Positions 44,905 to 55,749 of a stretch of DNA of 63,997 bases are shown one piece after another; position 1 is the first letter of the stretch, and each line of letters starts with the position of its first letter. Source of the DNA: Cymbomonas tetramitiformis. Taxonomy: Eukaryota > Chlorophyta > Pyramimonadophyceae > Pyramimonadales > Pyramimonadaceae. The translations under genes and the position numbers were made by a program. The DNA lies in contig LGRX02012848.1 of NCBI GenBank assembly GCA_001247695.2, forward strand, positions 1 to 63,997, read 5' to 3'. The notes beneath the pieces were generated by a model. It worked only from the letters and a program-made list of their open reading frames with translations. It had not been told where the DNA came from and did no database searches.

Positions 44905-45030
44905 AAAGGGTGACTGTCTAGTTGTCCTACTGCCAGTTCTTGGGAATGGTGCCCCTTCAGTCAGCAACACCCAGTTCTTGGGATGGTGCCCCTCCAGCTC
45001 CAGTTTATGGGGATGGTGCCCCTTCAGTCT

Positions 45031-48000
45031 TCAGTCTTCAGAGGTGGAGTTCTGCAACTTCATGATGCCCAGCCTTTCCCTGTGTATAAGAAATGCTGGT
45101 AGGGGAAGAGGTTTGGTGAAGATGTCAGCTGTGTTGTCCTCTGAGGCGACATACATGGCTTCCACCATCTTGGACTTCACCAGCTCTCGGATGTACATGC
45201 TTCTCACCTCGATGTGCTTGGATCTGTTGTTGTTGACATAGTCAGATGCCAGATGAATGGCCCCCTGGTTGTCACAGTACATCTGTACTAGAGTGCAGAT
45301 GTCCACCAGGTCGGTCAGCACGTTGATGATGTACTTGATCTCCCTCGCACCTTCAGACATGGCTATTATCTCAGCCTCAGTGGTCGACAACGATACACAC
45401 CTCTGCATGATCGAGGAGAAGATGAGCAAGCTGCCACATAGGTAGACCGCAATACCAGATGTAGATCTCCTCGTGGTCTTGCACCCAGCATAATCAGCAT
45501 CAGTATATATGCATAGTGGTAGTGCTCCACTGGCCAGACCCAGCCCCCTTGGCACAGAGGAGGTTGTCCGCAGTACCAGCTCGTGGCCCACAGTGCCCTT
45601 AAGGTATCTGACAACCTGCTTCAGAGCCACAAAGTGCTCTGGGCCATAAGACGCACAGAAACGAGAAAGAACAGATACAGCAGCCATGATGTCAGGGCGC
45701 GTGCACCTTGCAACCCACTGCAGCTGCCCAAGTAGCCCCCTGAATGGAATGGTGGCATCCTTACCATCTGATGGGGCAAGAGAGCACCCTGGAGACATAG
45801 GCAGGCTCGCTGGCTTGGCATCTTGAAGTCCATAGGTCTCAATCATCCGAGAGATGTATCCAGACTGAGATAGATATGCCATCCCAGGCCCCCAGCGCAC
45901 ACCAATGCCCATCACAAGATCCAGAACACCCAAGTCCTTACAGGCATACTGGGAGTTGAAGGCTGCCACAAAGTTGTCATACCATGAGCGACTGTTGGTG
46001 GCCACAATGTAGTCATCAACATATGCCAGAATGATGACCGTGATGTAGTAGAGACAAGGCTCAACATCACTGCGCCTCATCCTCTCATCATAGCCCATAA
46101 TGAAGGCATCACTGGTCTCAAACCACTCCTTGCCCGCCTGCTTCAGGCCATACACCGCCTTGAGGAGCTTGGCACATGTCCTGCCCTGATACTCCAACCC
46201 CCTAGGGAGCTTGACATATAGGTCCTCCTCCAGGACCGAGTTCAGAAAGGCAGTCTCCACATCCATGTGATACACGTTGAGGGCAAGGTTGAGCGCCAGA
46301 ATGATAACTAGCCTCACCGAAGACAACTGTGTGCACGGAGCAAAGGTGTCAAAGTAGTCAACACCATACTCCTGCTTGTTGCCCCGCACACACACCCTCG
46401 CCTTGCGCTTCTGCAGCTGCCTGTGCTTGTCCAGCTTGACCTTTAGCACCAAGGACATGTCCAACAGACGAACACCAGGAGGGACATCCTCCATGTCCAT
46501 CATCAGGAGAGCCTGCTTGACCGTAACCAGGGCCTCAAGCTCGGTCTGAATAGCTTCCATCCACTCACCAGCATCAGGCGCCCCCATAGCTTGATTGACC
46601 CCCTTGGGCTCAGTCACTCCATCTGGCAGCACATCCACCGAGCTCCCAGCACACGACTTCCCCACCACTGCCAAGCATGTGTGTTCAGGAGGGAAGTGCA
46701 CCTTACCCACTGGCAGGTCAATGTGTGTGAAGTTGGTGAGCAACATGACACAGTACGGGAATGAACTGGCCTCCACAGCTCGCGCGCATATAATGCCAGC
46801 TTCCATCTTCTCACCTCCAGCATCAACCATGACCTCAGTGAACAGAGGGTAGTTGACATTGAGGTCACCACCGTGTGCAGCTGAGCGCACAGCAGCAAGG
46901 TGCTCTGGATGGCCATCCAAGTAGGCCCGGAGACTCACCCAGCATGCCCCATCAGCTGCTTGCACTCTTAGCACCGCCAGAATCTCGTCACTGTCTTCAG
47001 GTAGATAGACCCCCACATCAAGAACACTGTCGCCCAGTTCACTCGGGAGGGCATCATGATATGTGCCATCCAATGTCGTGACGATGAAATTGGTACTCAA
47101 CGGGACCGCCACAGAGGGATCCCAGGTGGTAACCACCTTGCCCAGCTTGTCCACAGCTTCTTGGAACTTGACCATGCCAGACTTAACTATCTTCCCCGAC
47201 TCAGGATCATACAACAAGTAGGCTGATGAGACCTCAGAGTGACCAACATATCTCAGCTGCCTCGCCCTGTCACTGAGCTTGTGCTCCCTGTTGTCCGGGT
47301 CCACAAAGGCATAAGCCAGACATCCAAAAACTCGAAGATGTGAAAGGTCTTGGTGCTGCCCATACAGCTTGTAGTAAGGAGACTTCTTGTGCAGGGGCTT
47401 CTGGAATGTCCTGTTCAGAACGTACACAGAGTGACGAACAGCAAATGGCCACATGTCCACACCAAAGCCAGATGTCAAGAGTAGCGCCCGAGCCATCGCC
47501 TGCACTGTCCGGTGAGCCCTCTCCACACGAGCTTGGTTCTCATGGAGGTATGGCGATCCATGGCGTTCCTCAATACCCTGGTCTTTGCAGTACTGTTGTG
47601 TCTGCCCAGCAATCATCGTAGAGTCCCCATCAGTGTGCAACACCATATGATACTTCTCCACAAGACTCATGCGGCTCCTGTGTTGCCTCACCTCCGCCAG
47701 GAACTTCTCAAGGGCTGCCAGGTAGTCCGACTTCCTCTTCAGGAAGTACACGCATATCCAAGCTGTACAGTCATCCACGAAGAGGACAAACCACCGGTAC
47801 CCACCAGCACTGGGCCTGAACGGGCCACACGTGTCAGACCATACCAGCAAGCCAATCTCTGCAGCACACTCCCTGCCAGTAGACTTCATAGATGGCCTGA
47901 TCATTTGGTGAGCCTGCATGAAATACACCTCTCAGGGCAGCGCCACACCAGACTCTTGGCATACTCCCCCACAGTGATACCCATAGGAACCTCCTCATCC

Positions 48001-50293
48001 AGCATCTCCTGCATGGTCACGTCACCAATATGGCCAAGTCGAACATGAGCCAGCATCTTAGCATCAAGCTTCATCACAGTATGCCCATCCTTGTAGATCA
48101 CCACCACAGGCCACTTGGTCTCCCTGACCCATACCCGGCTCTTCCCACACATCTCCAGGTTCTCCACATTGTAGCATGAGTCCAATGGAGCCGAGAATAT
48201 CTTCTCTCCAGCAGGGTATTCATGGACAATGGTAAACAGAGATATAAACTGCCACCAACTGGCTGTCTCCCATCTGGGCAGTACCAAGAGAAACTTGGTG
48301 GACTGAGGCGCCCGAGCAAAGTCACTGAGAGCCTTCTGCAGGCATCTCAGGATGGTGGCATGCTCATAAGGTGGGTTGCCATAGCAGGCTTTACCCGCCC
48401 AGTCCCTGCTGAAGCAAGGGTTGTCAGTTGTACAATAGTCATCCAGTATGTGGTTGTCAACGGAGGCAAACAACTCCAGAGTGAAGGGCCCATGCTGCTC
48501 AATGTGCTTCCCAGTATCCTCAAACTTCCAGTCTGTCTTGTCCCGGTCTGAGTCGTCATGGTATGCTGCACAGGCCATGTAGGTGTCCAAAGTGCCAGAT
48601 ATCTGATCCTCATATATGATGTATTGGTTGCCAACTCTCGAGAATGAGAAGGTTACCCCCCCACTGGATATCTGCCTGGCCCCAAAATCAACACTGAAAC
48701 CAGCATCCGCAAGCGCCACCACAGACACCAGGTTGAATGGCTGCCCAGGAATGCAGTGAGCACCAGTGAACTGCAGCCCAACAGCGCGCCCAGTGGACAC
48801 ATCCAGTTTGGCAAATGTGACCGTGCCACTGCCCTCCGAGCACACAGTACCCGCCTGTACCACACTGAAAGTGGAACTGGAAGCAGGGTCAAAGTCATCG
48901 CCAAAGTCACTCACCATGTTGAAGATGTGCTTGGTGGCACCACTGTCTATCATCGCCACCTTCCCACCGAATGCAGTCAACGGTAGGGCTCTGGTGAAGA
49001 TGTCAGCCGTGTTGTCTGCCGATGCAATATACCGGGTAAGAGGGCTGCCCACAGGGAGGCCCTCACGTAGCTCACATGCATCCTCATCGCCAGAGTCACT
49101 CCCATCCTCAAGATCAGATGGACATAATAGTCCAGATGCCCAATCATCAGAGGGGATGCCACCCACTCCTTCAAAGGGCTGCCATGAGTGCATATCCTCC
49201 CCCTCGTCCAAGTCAGAGGCATCTTCAAGATCAGGCGCATCATGCTACCAATCAGAAGAGCAGTAACCTCCAATCCCAGACTCAGCGTCCTTGGCACAGA
49301 GGCGGTCCTTGCGAGATGGACAGAACAATCCAGATGCCCAATCATCAGAGGGGATGCCACGCACTCCTTCAAAGGGCTGCCACGAGTGCATATCATCCTC
49401 CTCGTCCGAGTCAGAGACCTCCACCAGATCTGGCATAGTATCTGAAGCATAACCACCATCATCCGAGTCAGAGTCTGAAGCTGAGTCCAGGTCGGGGATG
49501 GAGCAATCAGAGTCGTCACCAGCACGGTCACCATCTTCACAAGACCCAGAGAGATAGATATAGCTGTGCTCAACCAATGCGTGATAAGACCAGGCATGTT
49601 GATCTACAGCAATCTGCTCAACACCATATATAATGGAGGCATCCGGTGTAGCCACAAGTTCAAGATCTCCTCGGTCTGAAGAGACATCACCACGATGTGA
49701 GGAATCCCCAGAGTCATAGCCATCCTGGTCTGAATGATCATCACCATCAGATGAGGAGCCAGAGTCCCACGCATCCTCACAATCATACCCCAGTAATGCC
49801 CAGAAGCTCTCGATCGCCTGCACAGTGTCTCGAGTAACCATACTGAGTAAAGTCACCCATGACTGCAGCCTCTCAAAGGTGACTTCTTACCAGGTCTCCT
49901 CACTGCAGAGTGCCTGCTCATAGGAGCATCAGACACCCACCGATAGGTACCACTCATAGGTTGGTCCCCACCCCCCACAGGGGTGGGACCCTCAGAAGAT
50001 GTAAGCCCGTCCAGAACCGAATAGTAATTGCGCAGGGAGATACCAGACTGAGATGCAGTATAGCCTCCCGCAGTACACCCAGAGATAAATTGAGGTAGGT
50101 CGTCAGAGAAGCAGGTGACCACGCTGTCCTCCACCAGCTCACAGATTGCATACAGAGCCTCGCTGGTGTCATCCACACCAGGGTGCTGTCCAGTATCAGT
50201 AACAGCAGCCGCTCGATTGGGTAGCTTCCCATGCTTCTGGTAGTCCTGGACCCTCTTCATTATGGCTTCCCGCCTCTTAGGATTCTTCTTAAG
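45031..50293 (-). pseudogene. Copia element 1 Pol region (protease, integrase, RT, RNase H), disrupted
   Basis: In coding order: a frame after the Gag stop (50293-49853), a shifted frame with acidic repeats (49856-49245), a stop, the protease DSGATKHIF and the integrase zinc region CPERCISC (49211-47901). A frameshift follows, then integrase core, RT with YVDDY and RNase H (TDADYAG, TTEAEIIAM) to the stop at 45031. The last 965-residue piece is open and contains the integrase Asp, Asp, Glu residues. Compared with element 2 the breaks are at about 50294, 49854, 49245 and 47905. The protein is unlikely to be made whole. Confidence 0.85.
49110..49410 (-). repeat. Internal duplication in the acidic spacer of element 1
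   Basis: The segment encoding MHSWQPFEGV and PSDDWASGL occurs twice, about 200 bp apart. Duplication inside an Asp/Ser-rich linker may explain part of the frame loss. Confidence 0.75.
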
Positions 50294-51514
50294 TTAAGCC
50301 TCCCTTCTATCCTCGTTAGTAACAAAGCATTCATTGGACGAGTGTCCAGTCATATGACACACCGGGCATGGAACTCGCTTGAGTAACGCAACACGCTTCT
50401 GCTCCGCCTGCTTACGACGGTCCTCCACGATTCCAGCACCTGTCTCCATCGCAGCTGCCGAAGTCGCGATAACGTTGTCGTAGAGGTCACACACCGCATC
50501 ATTTAGCTTCTTGAACGACGGCAGCTCGTCCCCAGAGAACATAGTGCGTATATGGACATACGCCGGGTTCAAGGAATTCAGAACCATAGCCACAAAGACT
50601 GCCTCCAGGCTGGCGACATGAAATTTCTCACCACCCGGCAGGAATTTGCTCGTGCACGCATACTCCTCCACCCTGTCAAGAACCTCCCTCGCATTCAGAA
50701 AGCCCTGCAGCGGGGGTGCGAGCGTCGTAAACCTCTTCGTGCCATCAAGCAGAGCCTTGACCTGCCGCACAAAGTACGCAGAGCCCGTGCTCCGACGCAT
50801 TTTAATTAGCTGTCGCCAGGCTGAGACACCGTCCGCTTCTGTACTGTATGACCGAACAACTGCGTTCGCCGTCCTGGTAGCAACGCGCGATAGAAAGTCA
50901 TGAAATAACTGATTCGCTGCCACCGAGAACTTCTCGTCCTTCTTGATGTCCTCCAACTCGCGCGTGTCCGACAAGAACAGCGCCATCGCCGGGTGACGCA
51001 GAGACGGTACAATTTTACCCCGGAACTCTAGCCACTTGCTGTCATTTTCGGCCTCCTGACCAGAATAGAGCTGGTCAGTCGGGAACCCCTTCAACATATC
51101 CGTCAGAAGAGGTAAAGGTACGTCCACAGTACCACTCGCAACTCGAGATTTAACACTGGAACCAGACATACTGGATTCCGCGGCCTCAGGACACGCAATA
51201 GCATTTCCTGTCCCCGCATTCTGATTCGCAACAGCCAACGGCGGCACTGCTTGTGCCAGGACTTGAACCATTTTCATAAGCTCATTTAAACGCGCGTCTT
51301 GCTGCGCAAATAGCTGTTGCTGCCTCTCATCGATAAGAGTAGTCAGCGCTGCAGAGTCCTCCCCTACTGAAAGTCCATCAGGCTTCCTTTCCTCCGAAAG
51401 TGCGCCATAAGTAGATTCCACACCCAGACCTGGCGGGGACCTCTCTACAACTTTGGCCTTGTCTTGTCTCTTACTCATTTCCGAATACGCGCAGCAAAAT
51501 TTTGCGTGATACAA
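50294..51514 (-). CDS. Copia element 1 Gag
   Basis: 406 residues starting MYHAKFCCAY (or at MSKRQDK, 12 residues later). The copia-type Gag core aligns by eye with element 2 (ANQLFHDFLSRVATRTANA). Near the C terminus is the zinc knuckle CPVCHMTGHSSNEC (C-x2-C-x4-H-x4-C), which binds element RNA. It ends at a TAA after REA; the frame continues beyond, as in element 2 where Gag and Pol are fused. The stop may be a mutation or may separate Gag from Pol. Confidence 0.85.
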   Translation of the reverse strand: MYHAKFCCAYSEMSKRQDKAKVVERSPPGLGVESTYGALSEERKPDGLSVGEDSAALTTLIDERQQQLFAQQDARLNELMKMVQVLAQAVPPLAVANQNAGTGNAIACPEAAESSMSGSSVKSRVASGTVDVPLPLLTDMLKGFPTDQLYSGQEAENDSKWLEFRGKIVPSLRHPAMALFLSDTRELEDIKKDEKFSVAANQLFHDFLSRVATRTANAVVRSYSTEADGVSAWRQLIKMRRSTGSAYFVRQVKALLDGTKRFTTLAPPLQGFLNAREVLDRVEEYACTSKFLPGGEKFHVASLEAVFVAMVLNSLNPAYVHIRTMFSGDELPSFKKLNDAVCDLYDNVIATSAAAMETGAGIVEDRRKQAEQKRVALLKRVPCPVCHMTGHSSNECFVTNEDRREA

Positions 51515-51540
51515 CCGTAGGTTAACACTTACAATGTAAG

Positions 51541-51553
51541 TGGGCCCAAAACC
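51541..51553 (-). promoter_or_regulatory. Primer binding site, half-tRNA type, copia element 1
   Basis: Directly next to the 5' LTR, the minus strand reads GGTTTTGGGCCCA. It differs by one base from GGTTATGGGCCCA, the complement of the initiator tRNA-Met anticodon region used as primer by Drosophila copia. Confidence 0.75.
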
Positions 51554-51957
51554 TGTTGGAATTCGAGAGTTTCGTTTTCACAAAAGCGAGCGCATACTTT
51601 CATTATCAAAAGATATACCAGTTCGCAGCTCGAAACGCCACGAACATTAACGCGCCATCATAACTGATTGGGCGATCTATGTGAAAGTTCACTAAACAGA
51701 GTCCTACGTGTCACTGTCGTGTTCATACCGACCGACAGTGACACACCTGAGTACAGATGAACTTATTACGCACTTGCCGATGGTCATCAATGATCTGACG
51801 GCCACGATTAGTTCAGCAGATCTACAGATCTAGATCTAAGGGTTCCACAGGGTTTCTTTAGGGTTTCTTCAGGGTTTGAGCATCCTGACTACTGTAGAAG
51901 GTCTAGATAGTCATGCTTAACACCAAACTGATCAGCAGGCACTTGCAGATTCCAATA
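51554..51957 (-). repeat. LTR (5' LTR in coding sense), copia element 1
   Basis: 404 bp, paired with 44493-44896; three substitutions noted (one near 51795, two near 51920). Followed by the target duplication GTGAG. Confidence 0.95.
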
Positions 51958-51962
51958 GTGAG

Positions 51963-54900
51963 TACGGCCGTCCGTGACCACAACCGAAAGGCGTCAGTGC
52001 GGCACACGTGCACGCGCATGGGGTGGTTCGAGAGCGCCACACATCTGACCTCCTGCATGCCTGTTGAATTGAGGGGTGGTGCGAGAGCGCCACGTATCAA
52101 GTCACCTGCACGCTTTTTGGATTGAGGGGCGACGGCGGCGGCGACGACGACGGCGGCGGCGCTGCCAGCACAGGAGGCTCTTGTGGCGACGATGGAATTG
52201 CCGGCTCGGCGCGAGCAGGCGGGGGCTCACTTGAGGACGCTGCATCCAGGCACCGGGTCCTGGCTTGTCACTCGTGGCGGACAAATGGGATGCTGCGAGG
52301 CTCGGACAGGGGATCTGGGGAGGGCAAGGAGCACACAGCAAGGAGAAGGAGGGGAGGGAAGGAGCTGAGGAGGCGTGCACCAATCTCTGCTTTCTGGCCC
52401 GGTTTAGCTGAAGCAGCCTGTACTGATGCCGGCGCCCCGGCTGCCGCTGCTCTTGCCCCTGGTCTCCCCGGAGCCGCCGGCTTTCCAGGTGGCACCGTCT
52501 TGCTGCCAGGCGTGGGGGCCGCCCTACCTCGACCTCCTGCTGGCACCTGTAGAGACGACACACTCTGCTGAGTTGGCACAGGAACCTCCTGGTGAATCGG
52601 CCAATTGGCCAATTGGAGGTCCTCAATTGAATATTGTTGGGCATTGCCATATTGCCAGCGAGCTGTCGCAAATATCCATTTCCGGCGAGGGGGGCAAAAC
52701 AGAGGCGCCTCTCGTGCGCTGCCGGCTCCGAAGGGAGCGCTGTCGGCTTGGCCTGGGTACAATTGTGCAGGTGCCTGGATACGACGGTGTCCGCGCCTCC
52801 GTCGTGCTACTGCCGTCGGTGAGGTCCCGGGCGCAGCCCTCCCACGCCGCACTGCCTGGACGCCGCACTGCGCTTTCGCCATCGGAGCTCACCTTCGGGC
52901 TGGTAGCCACCGCAGCGGCCCGCCCTGCACTTCGAAAGCCGGCGCCGCTCCTTGCCGCAGGTGTGGCAGCTGCCGCCTTCACGTTCTTTCCAGCAGCACC
53001 CGACGTTGTGGCCGCTGCTGCGCCTGAGGTGTTCCCCACCCGCAATGGCTGCTGTGACGATGTGCTGGTCAGTAGGTGGCAGCCAGCAGAGTAGGGCGAT
53101 GCAAAGCGGCTCACAGTAGGCGCCGTGAGGCAACCGTAGGGCCACTCGATGCGGGCTGACAAAAAGGGCGGCACACGGCATGGAAGGGGCAGATGGCCGG
53201 GAGGTGGATGGGTGCACTGGCGTACTGCGCGTGCCTGAACGGGAAGCGGGCCGGGACGCGACGGCAGAGGTCCCAGGTCTGCTGGCGGCGGTGGTGGCAG
53301 CACCACGTGGGGTCCCCTTCTCGAGCGAGCTGCTCTGAGCAGGCCGATCACCAGCCGCACTGGCACCCCGTCCACGGCCTCACCTCAGCAGGCACAAGAT
53401 GGACCATTTCCAAAGCGTCATCCGGGCGATACGCATGCAAGAGCAACCCCACCCACCTCTTCCAACCGGCAGCCCCATACCCATGTATCGTCAATGAGCC
53501 TGAAGCGCCGAGGCAAAACTTGCGTCGATGCTCGGAGGTCGGTCATGGCTCATACCCCCCTATGCCAGGATGGGTGCGGTGTCGGTCTCATGGGCGCAAA
53601 CTGCTGTTGCTGGCAAAGGCTCTCGGAGCTCAAAGCCCTCCGCGAAGCGCACATTGTCACGGCAAGGCTCGCCCGTCTTCCTAATGAGGGCATCCGAGGG
53701 CACACCGGGGCATCTGAGGCGCAGGGGCAGGGCGCTAGGGGGTGGGGGGGAGGGGGAACGAAGGGCTGCTGGATGACCTTCGAGGTGGGGTGCTGGGAGG
53801 GGGTGTGGGTGCCGGAGGCTGGTCGTGGGCAGGATGCCCTTCGAGCGCCAGGCTGGTTCGCAGCAGATCTTGCACCTGCAACAGCCGAGCCCGTCTCCTC
53901 GCGCACTCAGCCTCTTCTTCCAGCAACTTGGGGGCAGGCTCCGGCGCATCCCTCCAGAGATTCGGGATAACTCCGCCACTTGGCCGATTCCGCCTGTCGC
54001 TCATGCCTGCGCCGCTATCTGGCGCTCCCCTTCTGCGGTGTGAGTTCGACACGTGTACACAGCTCCTCCACGTGGACACAGCTCCTCCTGGGAGCCGCGT
54101 CTTCCGGCATGGGGCACACAAGGGCGCGCCCGAAGCATGCCGCACGGTCAAACGAGCTCTCTCTGCGCCTGCTTGCAAGGGCCCTTGACCTCCTCCCCCG
54201 CTCTGACCACCCTGTATGGTATCACCTTACCGCCCCCCTCCCAATAGGCTCGCACCACGATCCTCCCCGCTTGGCCGTGTTCACAGCACTGCCTCATTCA
54301 TGCAGGGCCCTCAGGGCCCAATCGCGCCTACGTGGTGCTTAAAATGCTTCCCTAGAATTAAGCGTCTCACGGAGCCGGATCATGCACGGCACGGGATCCG
54401 CCCCCCGCATCAACACCTAACCTGGAAACGTGTGGCCCACAGGCACTGCCGCTTGGCAATTTTGTCTGAGTCCCGGGAGCACCTCAGTCATGATCTTATG
54501 CTTCGTCTCCTTCATGGCCGCCTGTTGCCCACACCTTCCACATTACGCGCTCAGCCCTACGGGGCTCTCTATAGCGTTAGCCGCAGCAAGGACTCAGCAA
54601 GGGCTCTCTTTAGCGTTGTGGGCGCCAGCAGGGATCAGCAGGCATGGCGGGGAGTCAAGCGGGCCGGATTCGTTGGGTGTGCCTCACGCTCGGCAGAGCA
54701 CACATGCTGGCGCACGGTGAGCGAGAACGAAATGACACCTTGAGGAAGGCGTCATCCTTGTCCACACGCGTCCAGAGTGCATCGGCGAGTCGGATAAGGT
54801 TCTGGGAGCTCTTGGGCCGCAGGGTGACTCCTCCGCGGCACACCTGTGCGGCCGCCCTCACGCCCGCCCGCTGCCATCCCTCTCAGTCCCACCAGCATTG

Positions 54901-55204
54901 ACTATCGCACCGCCGGCACGTCTCTGCTTGTCGCATGGAGCACCCTGGCGAGCTCATGCACCATCATGACGTCACCGTCGGAAATATTATACATTCGCGA
55001 CGTAGGGCATGTGTGCGTACGCATCGTCGTTAAAGACGCCGACAGACTCCTGTGGCCACTGCCCACGAGGCTTCCAAGGGTACACGAGGCGAGAGGCTTC
55101 CACTTCGCTCACCTGCACAAGACGCTCCATGGCAGGAATTGAGCGGCCAGGATTCATGCTGACCTCCTGGCATTGCACCCCCCATGACCCCCTCCCGGAC
55201 GCCC
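51963..55204 (-). other. GC-rich host stretch with candidate minus-strand exons, gene not recognised
   Basis: Likely coding blocks on the minus strand: 55163-55116 (ATG, ending MERLVQ at a GT donor), 54843-54739 (listed separately), about 54000-53885 (PAPKLLEEEAECARRRARLL, coiled-coil-like), 52680-52390 (QQYSIEDLQLANWPIHQEVP, then Pro/Ala-rich) and about 52250-52106 (Pro-rich, ending SVQ at a GTGACT donor). They could be one Pro/Ala-rich gene, possibly continuing past copia element 1 into the TPR-like gene. Joins could not be fixed and no domain is recognised. Confidence 0.3.
54739..54843 (-). CDS. Candidate internal exon of an unidentified gene
   Basis: A 105-bp phase-0 exon with acceptor GCACAG|GTG and donor CTCAAG|GTGTCA on the minus strand. 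It encodes 35 residues including SSQNLIRLADALWTRVDKDD. The block is amphipathic and protein-like, unlike the surrounding low-complexity frames. The family is not recognised. Confidence 0.4.
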
Positions 55205-55616
55205 CTTTTGGAATTCAGAGTCGGGTAATTTGCAAAAGCAACTGCTAACTTTCATTATCATAAGATATACCAGTTCGCAGCTCGAAACGCCACGAACATT
55301 GGCGTGCCATCATTACTGATTGGCCAGTCTAAGTGAAAGTTCGCTATTCAGTTAGTTATGACGTGCCACTGCCAGGTTCATAACGACTGCAGTGACACGT
55401 CTGCGATGGGCCGTGAACTATTACACACTGTGTCTTGCCGATGGTCATCATGTGATCCAACGGCCACGATTAGTTCAGCAGATCTAGATCTAGATCTAAG
55501 GGTTTCATAGGGTTTCTTCAGGGTTTCTTCAGGGTTTGATCATCCTGAGTGCTGTACAGGGCCTAGACAGTCATGCTTTACATCAAACTGATCAGCAGAC
55601 ACTGCAGATTCCAACA
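55205..55616 (-). repeat. LTR (3' LTR in coding sense), copia element 2
   Basis: Begins TGTTGGAATC in the coding sense. Contains four AAACCCT motifs and an AGATCTAGATCTAGATCT tract. No difference from 62744-63155 was found. Confidence 0.95.
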
Positions 55617-55624
55617 CCCCTTCT
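55617..55624 (-). promoter_or_regulatory. Polypurine tract, copia element 2
   Basis: AGAAGGGG on the minus strand immediately before the 3' LTR, identical to element 1. Confidence 0.75.
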
Positions 55625-55749
55625 AAAGGGTGACTGTCTAGTTGTCCTACTGCCAGTTCTTGGGAATGGTGCCCCTTCAGTCAGCAATGCCCAGTTCTTG
55701 GGATGGTGCCCCTCCAGCTCCAGTCTTTAGGATGGTGCCCCTTCAGTCT

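Larger units (their letters stand above)
44493..51957 (-). mobile_element. Ty1/copia LTR retrotransposon, element 1 (degraded coding region)
   Basis: 7465 bp with two 404-bp LTRs (44493-44896 and 51554-51957) flanked by a perfect 5-bp target duplication GTGAG (44488-44492 and 51958-51962). The coding strand is minus. The LTRs differ at three positions that I counted, so insertion is recent, yet the Gag-Pol frame carries two in-frame stops and two frameshifts. Domain order (Gag, protease, integrase, RT, RNase H) is that of copia. It is a relative of element 2 with clearly diverged proteins. Confidence 0.95.
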
